Positions 21,530-32,464 are shown, counted from the first letter of the stretch. The stretch: 64,000 bases of DNA from Pleomorphomonas koreensis DSM 23070 (GCF_000425185.1 NZ_AULH01000018.1:38850-102849); one strand, 5' to 3'. Made by a program: numbers and translations. Notes: generated by a model from the letters alone, not told the origin.

Positions 21530-22521
21530 ATGGCCTCCACCCAATCGACGATCCGGGTCGCGCCGACCGGGCCCGGCACCCACAAGCGGGTCAAGTCCGA
21601 GTTGATGCGCCAGCGCCTCAGGGCGGCCGGCTGGTTCCTCGTCCCGATGCTGATCGCGCTCGCCATCGTCGCCGGCTGGCCGCTTCTCCGGACGATCTAT
21701 TTCTCGTTCACCAACGCCTCGCTGACCAATCTCTACGGAGCCGAGTGGGTCGGCTTCAAGAACTACCTCAACTGGACGGTTCTGAAGAGCGGCCGCGTCG
21801 TCTGGTCCGGCCTGCTTGCCGATCCGGCCTGGTGGAACGCCGTCTGGAACACGGTGCGTTTCGCGGTGATCTCGGTGACGCTCGAAACCATCCTCGGCAC
21901 CGTCGTGGCCCTGGTGCTCAACGCCGAATTCAAGGGCCGCGGCATCGTCCGCGCCGCCATCCTGATCCCCTGGGCGATCCCGACCATCGTCTCCGCCCGC
22001 ATGTGGAGCTGGATGCTCAACGACCAGTTCGGCATCATCAACGACATGATGATGACGCTCGGGCTGATCGACCACAAGATCGCCTGGACCGCCTCGTCCG
22101 ACACGGCGATGATCGCCGTGCTGATCGTCGACGTCTGGAAGACGACGCCCTTCATGGCGCTGTTGATCCTCGCCGGATTGCAGATGATCCCGCGCGACAT
22201 CTACGAGGCGGCGGCCATCGACGGCGTCCACCCGGTCAAGACCTTCTGGAAGGTGACGCTGCCGCTGGTGCGGCCGGCGCTGATGGTGGCGGTGATCTTC
22301 CGCCTGCTCGACGCCATGCGCATCTTCGACCTGATCTACGTGCTGACGCCCAACAGCGCCCAGACCAAGACGATCTCGGTGCTGGCCCGCGAAAACCTGA
22401 TCGATTTCGACAAGTTCGCCTACGGCTCGGCGGAATCGACCATGCTGTTCCTGATCATCGCGCTGATGACCATTCTCTACATCTGGCTCGGCAAGGTGCG
22501 CTTCGACGGAGGAGACCGGTG

Positions 22522-22522
<1 letters not shown>
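21530..22522 (+). CDS. aglF: Alpha-glucoside ABC transporter permease
   Basis: 330 residues, six to seven TM helices, with the MalF-like EAA loop 'YEAAAIDGVHPVKTFWKVTLPL' (partial quote: EAAAIDG) near residue 225-245 that contacts the ATPase. An AGGA site precedes the ATG. The stop overlaps the aglG start by one base. Confidence 0.9.
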
Positions 22523-23352
<830 letters not shown>

Positions 23353-23424
23353 GAAGACGGCGCCCTCACAAGATGGACCGTGCCGGCGCCCTCCCCGCCG
23401 GCACCGATGAAACAGAAAGACAGA

Positions 23425-25092
23425 ATGACCATGACCAGCCTTGAGAAAGTCGTCGCGAAGGCCGATCGGACCGCCGATCCCGACTGGTGGCGCGGCGCGG
23501 TGATCTACCAGATCTATCCGCGCTCGTTCCAGGACTCCAACGGCGACGGCATCGGCGATCTCGCCGGCGTCACCGCGCGCCTCGGCTATCTCGAAGACCT
23601 CGGCGTCGACGCCGTCTGGCTGTCGCCCTTCTTCAAGTCGCCGATGAAGGACTTCGGCTACGACGTGTCCGACTATTGCGACGTCGATCCGATCTTCGGC
23701 ACGCTCGACGACTTCAAGCGGATGGTCGACGAGGCGCACCGGCGCGGCATCAAGGTGATCATCGACCAGGTGCTGAGCCACACCTCCGACCAGCATCCCT
23801 GGTTCACCGAAAGCCGCGCCGACCAGACCAATCCCAAGGCCGACTGGTATGTCTGGGCCGACGCCAAGGAGGACGGCACGCCGCCCAACAACTGGCTGTC
23901 GGTGTTCGGCGGTTCGTCCTGGGAGTGGGACACGCAGCGCTGCCAGTATTACCTGCACAACTTCCTCGCCAGCCAGCCCGACCTCAACTTCCATTGCCCG
24001 GCGGTGCAGGACGCGCTGCTCGACGTGCTGAAGTTCTGGCTCGACCTCGGCGTCGACGGCTTCCGGCTCGATACGGCCAACTTCTATTTCCACGACAAGC
24101 AGCTGCGCTCCAATCCGCCGCAGACCCGCTCGGTCGCCGCCATCGATGCGCCGCGCGTCAATCCCTATCTCCGGCAGGACCACATCTACGACAAGAGCCA
24201 GCCGGAGAACCTCGTCTTCCTGCAGCGGATGCGCCGGCTGCTCGACCAGTATCCCGGCACCACGACGGTCGGCGAGATCGGCGACGGCGACCGCTCGCTG
24301 ACCACCATGACCGCCTACACCTCGGGCGGCGACAAGCTGCACATGTGCTACACCTTCGACCTCCTGGGCGGCGCGGCGACGCATGCCTATGTCGAGAAGA
24401 CGCTGAAGACCTTCGAGGCCGGTGCCGGCGACGCCTGGCCCTGCTGGGCGCTGTCCAACCATGACGCCGTCCGCCACGCGACGCGCAACCTGCCGCTGAC
24501 GCAGAACCCGTTGCGGCAGGGCAAGCTGATGGGCGCCCTCCACCTCTGCCTGCGCGGCTCGGTGTGCATCTACGAGGGCGACGAGCTTGGCCTCACCGAG
24601 GCCGATCTCGCCTTCGAGGATCTGGTCGACCCCTACGGCATCCGCTTCTGGCCGGAGTTCAAGGGCCGCGACGGCTGCCGCACGCCGATGGTCTGGGAGG
24701 CCGAGGCCGTCAACGCCGGCTTCTCCGACGGCAAGCCGTGGCTGCCGGTGCCGGCCGATCACCTTGAGAAAGCCGTCGATCGGCAGGCGGGCAAGGCGGA
24801 CAGCCAGCTCGAATTCTACAAGGCGATGATCGCCTGGCGCCGCAGGAGCCGCGCGCTGACCAAGGGTTCGGTGCGCTTCCTCCCCTCCGATGGTGATATT
24901 CTCGCCTTTGTCCGCGAGACGGACGGCGAGACGGTGCTCTGCGTCTTCAACTTCGGCCAGTCCGGGGCGGGCTTCCCGCTGCCGGAGGGTCTCTCCGTGG
25001 TGTCGGTGGCCGACGTTGGCTTCGGGTCGACGCTCGTCGAGGGCGTCGCGACGGTGCCGGCCGAGAGCGCCTTCATCGCCACGGTGAAGTGA
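23425..25092 (+). CDS. aglA: Alpha-glucosidase, GH13
   Basis: 555 residues. The GH13 TIM barrel starts 'WWRGAVIYQIYPRSF'; region II 'DGFRLDTAN' carries the nucleophile Asp, region III 'VGEIGD' the acid/base Glu and region IV 'SNHDAVRH' the transition-state Asp. A small beta domain closes the C-terminus. There is no signal peptide, so it hydrolyses imported alpha-glucosides in the cytoplasm. The start is one of ATG 23407, 23425 or 23431; conservation begins after all three. Confidence 0.9.
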   Translation: MTMTSLEKVVAKADRTADPDWWRGAVIYQIYPRSFQDSNGDGIGDLAGVTARLGYLEDLGVDAVWLSPFFKSPMKDFGYDVSDYCDVDPIFGTLDDFKRMVDEAHRRGIKVIIDQVLSHTSDQHPWFTESRADQTNPKADWYVWADAKEDGTPPNNWLSVFGGSSWEWDTQRCQYYLHNFLASQPDLNFHCPAVQDALLDVLKFWLDLGVDGFRLDTANFYFHDKQLRSNPPQTRSVAAIDAPRVNPYLRQDHIYDKSQPENLVFLQRMRRLLDQYPGTTTVGEIGDGDRSLTTMTAYTSGGDKLHMCYTFDLLGGAATHAYVEKTLKTFEAGAGDAWPCWALSNHDAVRHATRNLPLTQNPLRQGKLMGALHLCLRGSVCIYEGDELGLTEADLAFEDLVDPYGIRFWPEFKGRDGCRTPMVWEAEAVNAGFSDGKPWLPVPADHLEKAVDRQAGKADSQLEFYKAMIAWRRRSRALTKGSVRFLPSDGDILAFVRETDGETVLCVFNFGQSGAGFPLPEGLSVVSVADVGFGSTLVEGVATVPAESAFIATVK

Positions 25093-25187
25093 TCTGAACG
25101 ACAGGCCGGCCGCCCCGTCGCGGGCGGTCGGCGCCTCAGGAAACGGGGTTCGGGAAAACCCTTCGGGAATCGCGGGAGGAATTGCGC

Positions 25188-26297
25188 ATGTCAGCCGGAC
25201 TGAAGCTCAAGCAAGTCAAGAAGGCCTATGGCGCCGTGCAGGTGCTGCACGGTATCGACCTCGACATCAAGTCCGGCGAATTCGTCGTCTTCGTCGGCCC
25301 GTCCGGCTGCGGCAAATCGACGCTGCTCAGGCTGATTGCCGGCCTTGAGGACATCACCGAGGGCACGCTGGAGATCGGCGGCACGGAGGTCAACACGCTG
25401 CCGCCCTCCAAACGCGGCATCGCCATGGTGTTCCAGAGCTACGCGCTCTACCCGCACATGACCGTCTACGAGAACATGGCCTTCGGCCTGAAGCTCGCCA
25501 AGGCGGCGCCCGGCGATCTCGACCGGCGGGTGCGGGAAGCGGCGGAGATGCTCCAGATCACTCCCTATCTCGACCGTCTACCCAAGCAGCTCTCCGGCGG
25601 CCAGCGCCAGCGCGTCGCCATCGGCCGGGCCATCGTCCGCGATCCCAAGGTGTTCCTGTTCGACGAGCCGCTCAGCAACCTCGACGCCGCCCTGCGCGTC
25701 GCCACGCGCCTCGAAATCGCCAAGCTGCACGAGCGCATGTCCGACACCACCATGATCTACGTGACGCACGATCAGGTGGAGGCGATGACGCTGGCCGACC
25801 GCATCGTGGTGCTCAACTACGGCGTGGTCGAGCAGGTCGGCACGCCGATGGAACTCTATCACGCGCCGAACAACCTGTTCGTCGCCCGCTTCATCGGCTC
25901 GCCGGCGATGAACATCGTCTCGGCCACCATCGCCAGCACCGGCGCGCCCGCCACGGTGCAGCCGGAGACCGGCAACCCGGTCGCCATCAACGCCGAGGTT
26001 GCCGCCACCTATCTCGACGCCAAGGCGACCTTCGGCGTGCGGCCGGAAGACCTGGTGCCGACCGACGGGCCGGGCCTGTTCACCGGCACGGTGGAGATCG
26101 TCGAGAAGCTCGGCGAGGTGACGCTGGTCTATCTCGATACCGGCCTGCCCGAGCCGATCACCGTCAAGCTCGACGGCGACGTGGAGATCGTCAAAGGCGC
26201 GACGCTGACCGTGACGGCGCCGACCGAGCGGCTGCATCTCTTCGACGAGAACGGCGTGGCCTTCCCCCGCCTGCGGCTGTCCCAAGCCGCCGAGTGA
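25188..26297 (+). CDS. aglK: Alpha-glucoside ABC transporter ATPase
   Basis: 369 residues, MalK/MsmK/UgpC-type. Walker A 'GPSGCGKST', signature 'LSGGQRQRVAIGRA', Walker B 'VFLFDEPLSNLD' and a C-terminal TOBE/regulatory region (from ~residue 240). An ATG at 25188 lies eight bases after GGGAGGA; the frame also has a TTG six bases earlier. Last gene of the operon, ended by the terminator at 26323. Confidence 0.9.
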   Translation: MSAGLKLKQVKKAYGAVQVLHGIDLDIKSGEFVVFVGPSGCGKSTLLRLIAGLEDITEGTLEIGGTEVNTLPPSKRGIAMVFQSYALYPHMTVYENMAFGLKLAKAAPGDLDRRVREAAEMLQITPYLDRLPKQLSGGQRQRVAIGRAIVRDPKVFLFDEPLSNLDAALRVATRLEIAKLHERMSDTTMIYVTHDQVEAMTLADRIVVLNYGVVEQVGTPMELYHAPNNLFVARFIGSPAMNIVSATIASTGAPATVQPETGNPVAINAEVAATYLDAKATFGVRPEDLVPTDGPGLFTGTVEIVEKLGEVTLVYLDTGLPEPITVKLDGDVEIVKGATLTVTAPTERLHLFDENGVAFPRLRLSQAAE

Positions 26298-26322
26298 CGT
26301 CGCCCTCTTCCGCGCATCCCGC

Positions 26323-26351
26323 CGGCCGCCCTTCGGGGCGGCCGCTTTGTT
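26323..26351 (+). terminator. Intrinsic terminator after aglK
   Basis: GGCCGCCC at 26324-26331, TTCG loop, GGGCGGCC at 26336-26343, followed by TTTGTTT. It abuts the stop codon of the convergent ZntB-like gene. Confidence 0.8.
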
Positions 26352-27341
26352 TCAGAGGATGCCGACCTTCTTCAGGAACCACCAGGCGCCCCACACCGAC
26401 AGCCCGCCCAGCAGGAACGCCAGCAGCGTGCCGAAGTGTTCGCCGGCGAACGGCAGGCCGCCGGTGTTCATGCCGAAGAAACCGGTGACCAGCGTCGGCG
26501 GCAGCAGGAAGGCGGTCATGATCGACAGTATGTAGAGGTGGCGATTGGTTTCCGACGAGATCTTGGAGTCGATTTCCTCGTGCAGCAGGCGCGCCCGGTC
26601 CTGCAAGCCCTGCATCTCCTGCAACACCGATCCCAAAAGATCGGCCAGCGTCTCGGCCATCTCGACGGTGCCGGTCGGCAGCGGCTCGCGCTCGTCAAGG
26701 CGCTGGTAGCGGCGGAACAGCGCCACCGACGCCCGGAGCTGCCGGTTCAGCCGCACGACGGTGCGGCGGACCGGACCGAGGCGGCGGCGTTCGTCGCGCG
26801 GCGCCGTCTCGAACACATAGTCCTCGATGCGGTCGAGTTCGTCGCTCATCTCGGTGACCAGGGCGTCCAGCACCTTCTCGAACTCGGTGACCACGGCCGC
26901 GAACACGCCGACCGTGCCGTGGATCGCAAGGCCGCGATCGACGGCGAGCCGCGCCGCCTCGACGCAGCGCAGCGGATGCAGCCGAGCGGTGACGATCAGC
27001 CGTTCGGAGGCGGCGAAGCGGAACCAGCCGATATCGTTGGTGTCGTAGTCGAAGGCGCGCTCGATGTCGGTGAACACGCCGTGCAGCACGCCGTCGTCGG
27101 AGGTGAGCACGACGTGGTTGTCGCGATCGGTCAGCGTGGCGCGCGCCGCCGGCGGCAGATCGGCGAAGCCTTCGAGGAATTTCGGCACCCGCGCGTCGCT
27201 GAGCGCCAGATGCAGCCAGACGAAGCCTTCCTCGACGACCAGATCCTCGCGCGGCGCGGTGGCCGGCAGCGGCCGGCCGAGGCCGTTGACCGGGTCGAAG
27301 CGGTAGGCCCAGACGAAGCCGGGGATCTCGGTGTTGAGCAA
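26352..27341 (-). CDS. CorA-family transporter, ZntB-like
   Basis: About 329 residues. A long N-terminal soluble funnel domain precedes two C-terminal TM helices. The pore signature is G-M-N-T-G-G-L-P, the ZntB variant of the CorA GMN motif, so zinc or another divalent cation is the probable substrate. The start is uncertain: TTG at 27341 has GGAG ten bases upstream and gives the usual length; an ATG at 27416 would add a basic, non-conserved-looking 25 residues. Confidence 0.8.
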   Translation of the reverse strand: MLNTEIPGFVWAYRFDPVNGLGRPLPATAPREDLVVEEGFVWLHLALSDARVPKFLEGFADLPPAARATLTDRDNHVVLTSDDGVLHGVFTDIERAFDYDTNDIGWFRFAASERLIVTARLHPLRCVEAARLAVDRGLAIHGTVGVFAAVVTEFEKVLDALVTEMSDELDRIEDYVFETAPRDERRRLGPVRRTVVRLNRQLRASVALFRRYQRLDEREPLPTGTVEMAETLADLLGSVLQEMQGLQDRARLLHEEIDSKISSETNRHLYILSIMTAFLLPPTLVTGFFGMNTGGLPFAGEHFGTLLAFLLGGLSVWGAWWFLKKVGIL

Positions 27342-27453
27342 GGGCCAGGCACTCCGGACAGGCGCGGCGGAGGTTCGCCGGCGGCGCGGGCGGGGGTATC
27401 GCCCCGGCCTTTCCATGCAGGCGGCCGGGGCGGCTGGCAAGGAGACCCGGCGA

Positions 27454-27804
27454 TCAGTCCGGCAGGGCAGCGGTGATGATGAACTCGACCTTGTATTCCG
27501 GCGCGGCGAGCTTGGCCTCGCCGGTAGCGCGGGCCGGCGTGTTGCCCGGCGAAACCCAGGTTTCCCACACCTCGTTCATGGCGGCGAAGTCGGCCATGTC
27601 GGCCAGCCACACGATCGCCTGCAGCACCCGCGTCTTGTCGGTGCCGGCAATGGCGAGCAGCCGGTCGACCTCGGCCAGCGCCTCGACGGCCTGCGACTTG
27701 ACGTCGCCCTTGGGCGAGCCGATCTGGCCGGCCAGATAGACGGTCTTGTTGTGGACGACGGCGTTGCTCATGCGCTTGCCGGGCTCGATGCGGGTGATCG
27801 CCAT
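27454..27804 (-). CDS. RidA/YjgF/YER057c/UK114 family protein
   Basis: 116 residues with the family pattern 'VYLAGQIGSPKGDVKSQAVEAL' (in part), 'LAEVDRLLAIAGTDKTRVLQ', and a C-terminal 'PEYKVEFIITAA'. The arginine that binds carboxylates in true RidA (in 'P.ARa.') is seen in 'NTPARATGEAKLAAP'. Members deaminate reactive enamine/imine intermediates; the subgroup cannot be set from sequence alone. GGAG lies nine bases before the ATG at 27804. Confidence 0.85.
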   Translation of the reverse strand: MAITRIEPGKRMSNAVVHNKTVYLAGQIGSPKGDVKSQAVEALAEVDRLLAIAGTDKTRVLQAIVWLADMADFAAMNEVWETWVSPGNTPARATGEAKLAAPEYKVEFIITAALPD

Positions 27805-28066
27805 TGGCGGAAGTCTCCGTTTGCTGCGGCGGCCGGCCCATCCGGCCCGCCGGTCTGCCCGTTGCCTATCCGCTCGGCCCGATGCCCGCAACAGGAAAAC
27901 ATGCAGGCCGGATTTGCACCGGGCAGCGGATTTCGGCGGCGTCTGGATCGATTAGGGACGGCCGTCCGGCCTCAATGAGCGGTGCCACGGATGGTCGCCG
28001 GCGGCCATGGCTCGTAGAAGCGATCGCGTGGCTCCTTCCCGAGCCCGGCCCACGCGGAGAGCTGCC
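27805..28066. other. Divergent gap between the RidA-like and YdcF-like genes
   Basis: 262 bp that should hold both promoters. No distinct operator or RNA was seen. Confidence 0.3.
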
Positions 28067-28882
28067 ATGTCCTTCTTCGGCCCCTACGGCCCGCTCGACG
28101 CCGGCGATCTCGCGGCGATCAACGTCGTGGCCCGCTTCCTGGCGCTCGACGACATCGGCGGCCGGGCGAAAGCCGACCGGCCGGCCTTCGATCTGGTGGT
28201 GCTGGCCGGCAATGCCATGCTGTGGACGCTGGAAGGGGCGGTGAGGAAGGCGCGCAAGGCCGAGGTGCCGCTCTTGATCTCCGGCGGCATCGGCCATTCG
28301 ACGCGGCTGCTTGCCGCCGCCGTCGACGCCCATCCGGTCTACCGCCGGGCGCTGGGCGCCCAGACCTCGGAGGCTCGCCTGCTCGGCGACATCGCCGCCA
28401 TGTTCCTGGGGCTCGACCAGTCGCGGCTGCTGCTCGAGGAGGCATCGACCAACTGCGGCGAGAACGGCCTGTTCAGCCGGCGCTTCCTCGACGAGCGCGG
28501 CATCGCGGCGAAATCGATCCTGCTCGTCCAGGACCCGCTGATGCAGCGGCGCACCGATGCCTCCTTCCGGCAGGCCTGGGCCGGCGCCGCCCGCCCGGCC
28601 ATCGTCAACTGGCCGGTGCAGGTACCGCGCCTCGGCCATCGTCACGACCGCATCGACTATCTCCAGAGCCCGCTGAGCCGCAAGTGGACGCCGGAGCGCT
28701 TCCTGTCGTTGCTGACAGGCGAAATCCGCCGCCTTCGCGATGACGAGCACGGCTACGGCCCGCGCGGCAAGGGCTTCCTGCCGCATGTCGATATTCCCGA
28801 CGATGTGGAAGTGGCCACGCGCCACATCCTGAGCTGCGGCAAGTTCGACGAAATAGTGTTGGACCGCCCGGCCGGCGGCTGA
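28067..28882 (+). CDS. YdcF/DUF218 family protein
   Basis: 271 residues. An N-terminal Rossmann-like core ('FDLVVLAGNAMLWTLEGAV', 'VPLLISGGIGHST') and 'EEASTNCGENGLFSRRFL' are the DUF218 landmarks (the E-x-x-S-x-x-T/N-x-x-x-N element). It lacks the membrane anchor of SanA-type members and resembles cytosolic E. coli YdcF, which binds S-adenosylmethionine in vitro; cellular role unknown. GGAG seven bases before the ATG at 28067. Confidence 0.75.
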   Translation: MSFFGPYGPLDAGDLAAINVVARFLALDDIGGRAKADRPAFDLVVLAGNAMLWTLEGAVRKARKAEVPLLISGGIGHSTRLLAAAVDAHPVYRRALGAQTSEARLLGDIAAMFLGLDQSRLLLEEASTNCGENGLFSRRFLDERGIAAKSILLVQDPLMQRRTDASFRQAWAGAARPAIVNWPVQVPRLGHRHDRIDYLQSPLSRKWTPERFLSLLTGEIRRLRDDEHGYGPRGKGFLPHVDIPDDVEVATRHILSCGKFDEIVLDRPAGG

Positions 28883-29064
28883 CGCGCAACGGCGCTTTTC
28901 CGCCAATCGCATCGTTTTTGTAGACTAAAGATTACTATCTACGCATCTTCACGGATAAGCTTAACATACGTAGTGTTACGGCCGCTCCCGACCCGGGAGG
29001 AGCCGCCGGTCGTCGTCGACCGCCGGTCGGGGTGGAGCATATCGCCACCGTTGGAGGAATTTTC
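28883..29064. other. Gap before the MHS transporter
   Basis: 182 bp. An AT-rich core at about 28920-28980 probably holds the promoter of the gene at 29065. No clear terminator for the YdcF gene was seen. Confidence 0.3.
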
Positions 29065-30735
29065 ATGACAGCAGTCACCGCCGACCCGTCGAAGTCGCCG
29101 GGCTCGACCACGATGACGCGTGAGGAACGGCGCGTCATCTTCGCGTCGTCGCTCGGCACGGTCTTCGAGTGGTATGATTTCTATCTTTACGGCTCCCTGT
29201 CGGCGGTGATCGCCGCCCAGTTCTTCTCCGGCGTCAACCCGACGGCGGCCTTCATCTTCGCTCTGCTCGCCTTCGCCGCCGGCTTTGCTGTGCGGCCGTT
29301 CGGCGCGCTGGTGTTCGGCCGGCTCGGCGACATGATCGGCCGCAAGTATACCTTCCTCGTCACCATCCTGATCATGGGCACCTCGACCTTCATCGTCGGC
29401 ATCCTGCCCAACTACGCTTCCATCGGCTTTGCTGCACCGGTGATCCTGATCCTGTTGCGCCTGCTGCAGGGTCTGGCGCTCGGCGGTGAGTACGGCGGCG
29501 CCGCCACCTATGTCGCTGAACACGCGCCCGACCATCGCCGCGGCGCCTATACCTCGTGGATCCAGACCACGGCGACGCTCGGCCTGTTCATGTCGCTCCT
29601 GGTCATCCTCGGCTGCCGCGTGCTGTTGTCGTCGGAAGACTTCAACGCCTGGGGCTGGCGCATTCCCTTCCTGGTGTCGATCCTGCTGCTGGCCATCTCC
29701 GTCTGGATCCGGCTGAAGCTCAACGAAAGCCCGGCCTTCCGCCGCATGCAGGAGGACGGCAAGACCTCCAAGGCGCCGCTCACCGAAGCCTTCGCCCGCT
29801 GGAAGAACCTGAAGGTGGTGCTGCTGGCGCTGTTCGGCCTGGTCGCCGGTCAGGCGGTGGTCTGGTACACCGGCCAGTTCTACTCCCTGTTCTTCCTGAC
29901 GCAGACGCTGAAGGTGGAAGCGCAGACCGCCAATCTGTTGATCGCCGCCTCGCTGCTGCTCGCCACGCCGTTCTTCGTCATCTTCGGCACGCTGTCCGAC
30001 CGCATCGGCCGCAAGCCGATCATCATGGCCGGCCTGCTGCTCGCCTGCCTCACCTATTTCCCGATCTTCAAGGGGATCACCCACTACGCCAACCCCGCCC
30101 TCGAACACGCCGTCGCCAGCGCGCCGGTGACCGTGGTCGCCGACCCGAACGAATGCTCGTTCCAGTTCAACCCGGTGGGCACGTCGAAGTTCACCGCCTC
30201 CTGCGACGTCGCCAAGGCGGCGCTGGTCAAGGCGGGCGTGCCTTACACCAACGAGGCCGCGCCGGCCGGCACGCCGGCCACCGTCAGGATCGGCGACGCC
30301 ACCGTCGCCTACGGCAGCGAGCCGGGCGCCGACGGCGCCACGCCGGCGCAGCTGTTCACCAAGTCGCTGACCGACGCCGTCACCGCCGCCGGCTATCCGG
30401 CCCAGGCCGATCCGGCGCAGATCAACCTCGTCATGGTGACGCTGCTGCTGTTCGTGCTGGTGCTCTACGTCACCATGGTCTACGGACCGATCGCCGCCAT
30501 CCTGGTGGAGATGTTCCCGACGCGCATCCGCTACAGCTCGATGTCGCTGCCCTACCACATCGGCAACGGCTGGTTCGGCGGCTTCCTGCCGACCACCGCC
30601 TTCGCCATGGTGGCGGCCACCGGCGACATCTATTACGGCCTCTGGTACCCGATCGTCGTGGCGGCCGCCACGCTGGTGATCGGCATGCTGTTCGTCAAGG
30701 AAACCAAGGATAACGACATTCACGCCGACTACTGA
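29065..30735 (+). CDS. MHS-family MFS transporter with a large extramembrane insert
   Basis: 556 residues. Metabolite:H+ symporter signatures: 'GTVFEWYDFYLYG' at TM1, 'GRLGDMIGRKYTFL' after TM2, 'RLLQGLALGGEYGGA' at TM4. Between TM8 and TM9 equivalents a segment of roughly 110 residues (about 350-460) with two cysteines ('NECSFQF', 'ASCDVAK') interrupts the fold; MHS members such as ProP or KgtP have only a short loop there. Long forms of this type are known in databases, but the role of the insert is not. The ATG at 29065 has GGAGG. Substrate unassigned (organic acids or betaines are common). Confidence 0.8.
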   Translation: MTAVTADPSKSPGSTTMTREERRVIFASSLGTVFEWYDFYLYGSLSAVIAAQFFSGVNPTAAFIFALLAFAAGFAVRPFGALVFGRLGDMIGRKYTFLVTILIMGTSTFIVGILPNYASIGFAAPVILILLRLLQGLALGGEYGGAATYVAEHAPDHRRGAYTSWIQTTATLGLFMSLLVILGCRVLLSSEDFNAWGWRIPFLVSILLLAISVWIRLKLNESPAFRRMQEDGKTSKAPLTEAFARWKNLKVVLLALFGLVAGQAVVWYTGQFYSLFFLTQTLKVEAQTANLLIAASLLLATPFFVIFGTLSDRIGRKPIIMAGLLLACLTYFPIFKGITHYANPALEHAVASAPVTVVADPNECSFQFNPVGTSKFTASCDVAKAALVKAGVPYTNEAAPAGTPATVRIGDATVAYGSEPGADGATPAQLFTKSLTDAVTAAGYPAQADPAQINLVMVTLLLFVLVLYVTMVYGPIAAILVEMFPTRIRYSSMSLPYHIGNGWFGGFLPTTAFAMVAATGDIYYGLWYPIVVAAATLVIGMLFVKETKDNDIHADY

Positions 30736-30759
30736 GCCGGCCAAGGATCGCAGGGACGG

Positions 30760-30786
30760 GGCCCGGCCATCACGGCCGGGCCTTTC
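30760..30786 (+). terminator. Intrinsic terminator after the MHS gene
   Basis: GGCCCGGCC at 30760-30768 pairs with GGCCGGGCC at 30774-30782, then TTT. It lies between convergent genes. Confidence 0.7.
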
Positions 30787-30796
30787 CATGTGCGGC

Positions 30797-32464
30797 TCAC
30801 GCCCGGCCTGCGAACTGGTCGAGAGTCCTGGCCGGCGTCACCGCCTGCGGGTCGAGGAAGCAATGGACGATCGCCGGCTTGCCGGAGGCCAATGCCCGCT
30901 CGAAGGCCGGCGCGAATTCGGCCGTGCTGCGCACCGTCTCGCCGTGGCCGCCGTAGGCGCGGGCCAGCGCGGCGAAATCCGGGTTTCTCAACGACGTGCC
31001 CGAGACGCGGCCGGGATAGTCGCGCTCCTGATGCATGCGGATGGTGGCATACATGCCGTTGTCGACGACGATCACCACCACGGGAATGTCGTATTGCACG
31101 GCGGTTGCGAATTCCTGGCCGTTCATCAGGAAGCAGCCGTCGCCGGCAAACACCACCACCGGCCGCTCGGGGCACTGGCGCTTGGCCATCACGCCGGCCG
31201 GCACCGAATAGCCGACCGAGCCCGACGTCGGCGCGATCTGGCCGGCGAAGCTCGTATAGCGCCAGTAGCGATGCACCCAGATGGCATAGTTGCCGGCGCC
31301 GTTGACGACGATGGTCTCCGGCGGCAGGCGCTCGCGCAGCCAGACCACGGCGTCGCCATACTGGAAATCGCCGGGCAGCACGGTCGGCTTGTCGGTCCAG
31401 GCGAGGAAGTCGGCACGGGCCGCGCGCGTCTCGGCCGACCAGGGCAAGTCGGCCGGCGGATGCACGGTGGAAAGCGCTGCGGCGAAGGCGTTGGGCGTCG
31501 CGACGATGCCGAGCGCCGGCTGGTAGACGCGGCCGATCTCCTCCGGATCGGGATAGACGTGGATCAGCGTCTGCGTCGGCTGGGGAATGTCGATGAGCGT
31601 GTAGGACGAGGACGGCGATTCCGACAGCCGGCCGCCGATCAGCAGCAGCACGTCGGCGTCGCGGAGGCGGGAGGCGAGCTTCGGATTGGGGCCGAGGCCG
31701 AGGTCGCCGGCATAGTTGGGATGATCGGCCGGGAACAGTGACGCGCGGCGGAAGCTGGTCGCCACCGGCAGGTCGAAGCGCTCGGCGAAGCGGATCGCCT
31801 CGCGCCGCGCCCGCTCGCTCCAGCGCGAGCCCCCGAGGATGACGAGCGGCCGTTTCGCCTCCCACAGCAGCTTCTGGAGCCGCGCGAGGTCGGCGAGGCC
31901 CGGCCAGATCTCCACCGGCTCGACCACCGGCGCGTCGGCCACTTCGGCCGTCTCGGTCAGCATGTCCTCGGGCAATGACACCACCACCGGGCCGGGACGC
32001 CCCTGCATGGCGACGCGGAAGGCGCGGGCGATCAGTTCGGGGATGCGGGCGGCATCGTCGATCTCCACCACCCATTTGGCGATCGAGCCGAACACCGCCT
32101 TGTAGTCCATCTCCTGGAAGCAGCCGCGCTCCAGCATGCCGCGCTCGGCCTGGCCGACGAACAGGATCAGCGGCGTCGAATCGTGCTGGGCGATGTGCAG
32201 GCCCGGCGCGGCGTTGGTGGCGCCGGGCGCCCGCGTCACGAAGCAGATGCCGGGCTTGCCGGTCAGCTTGCCGTAGGCTTCGGCCATCATGGCGGCGCCG
32301 GCCTCGTTGCGGCAGACCAGGAGGTCGATCGGACTGCCGTGCAGCGCGTCGAGGGCGGCGAGATAGGATTCGCCCGGCACGCAGGTGATCCGCTCGACGC
32401 CCTGGCGGACCAGTTGATCGATCAGGATGCGGCCGCCGGTGCGGGAAGCGAGAGAGGAGGACAA
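30797..32464 (-). CDS. Thiamine-pyrophosphate-dependent enzyme, acetolactate-synthase-like
   Basis: 555 residues with the three-domain IlvB/POX architecture: an N-terminal Pyr domain with the catalytic Glu ('CVPGESYLAALDAL'), a central Rossmann domain and a C-terminal PP domain with the TPP/Mg motif 'GDGCFLMNGQEFATAV' ending 'VDNGMYATIR'. It is not the biosynthetic IlvB with certainty: there is no IlvN partner nearby and the gene is third in an operon with ALDH7 and a DapB-like gene. A TTG start at 32464 has GGAG eight bases upstream. A decarboxylase or carboligase acting on a 2-oxo acid from the same pathway is an inference. Confidence 0.8.
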   Translation of the reverse strand: MSSSLASRTGGRILIDQLVRQGVERITCVPGESYLAALDALHGSPIDLLVCRNEAGAAMMAEAYGKLTGKPGICFVTRAPGATNAAPGLHIAQHDSTPLILFVGQAERGMLERGCFQEMDYKAVFGSIAKWVVEIDDAARIPELIARAFRVAMQGRPGPVVVSLPEDMLTETAEVADAPVVEPVEIWPGLADLARLQKLLWEAKRPLVILGGSRWSERARREAIRFAERFDLPVATSFRRASLFPADHPNYAGDLGLGPNPKLASRLRDADVLLLIGGRLSESPSSSYTLIDIPQPTQTLIHVYPDPEEIGRVYQPALGIVATPNAFAAALSTVHPPADLPWSAETRAARADFLAWTDKPTVLPGDFQYGDAVVWLRERLPPETIVVNGAGNYAIWVHRYWRYTSFAGQIAPTSGSVGYSVPAGVMAKRQCPERPVVVFAGDGCFLMNGQEFATAVQYDIPVVVIVVDNGMYATIRMHQERDYPGRVSGTSLRNPDFAALARAYGGHGETVRSTAEFAPAFERALASGKPAIVHCFLDPQAVTPARTLDQFAGRA

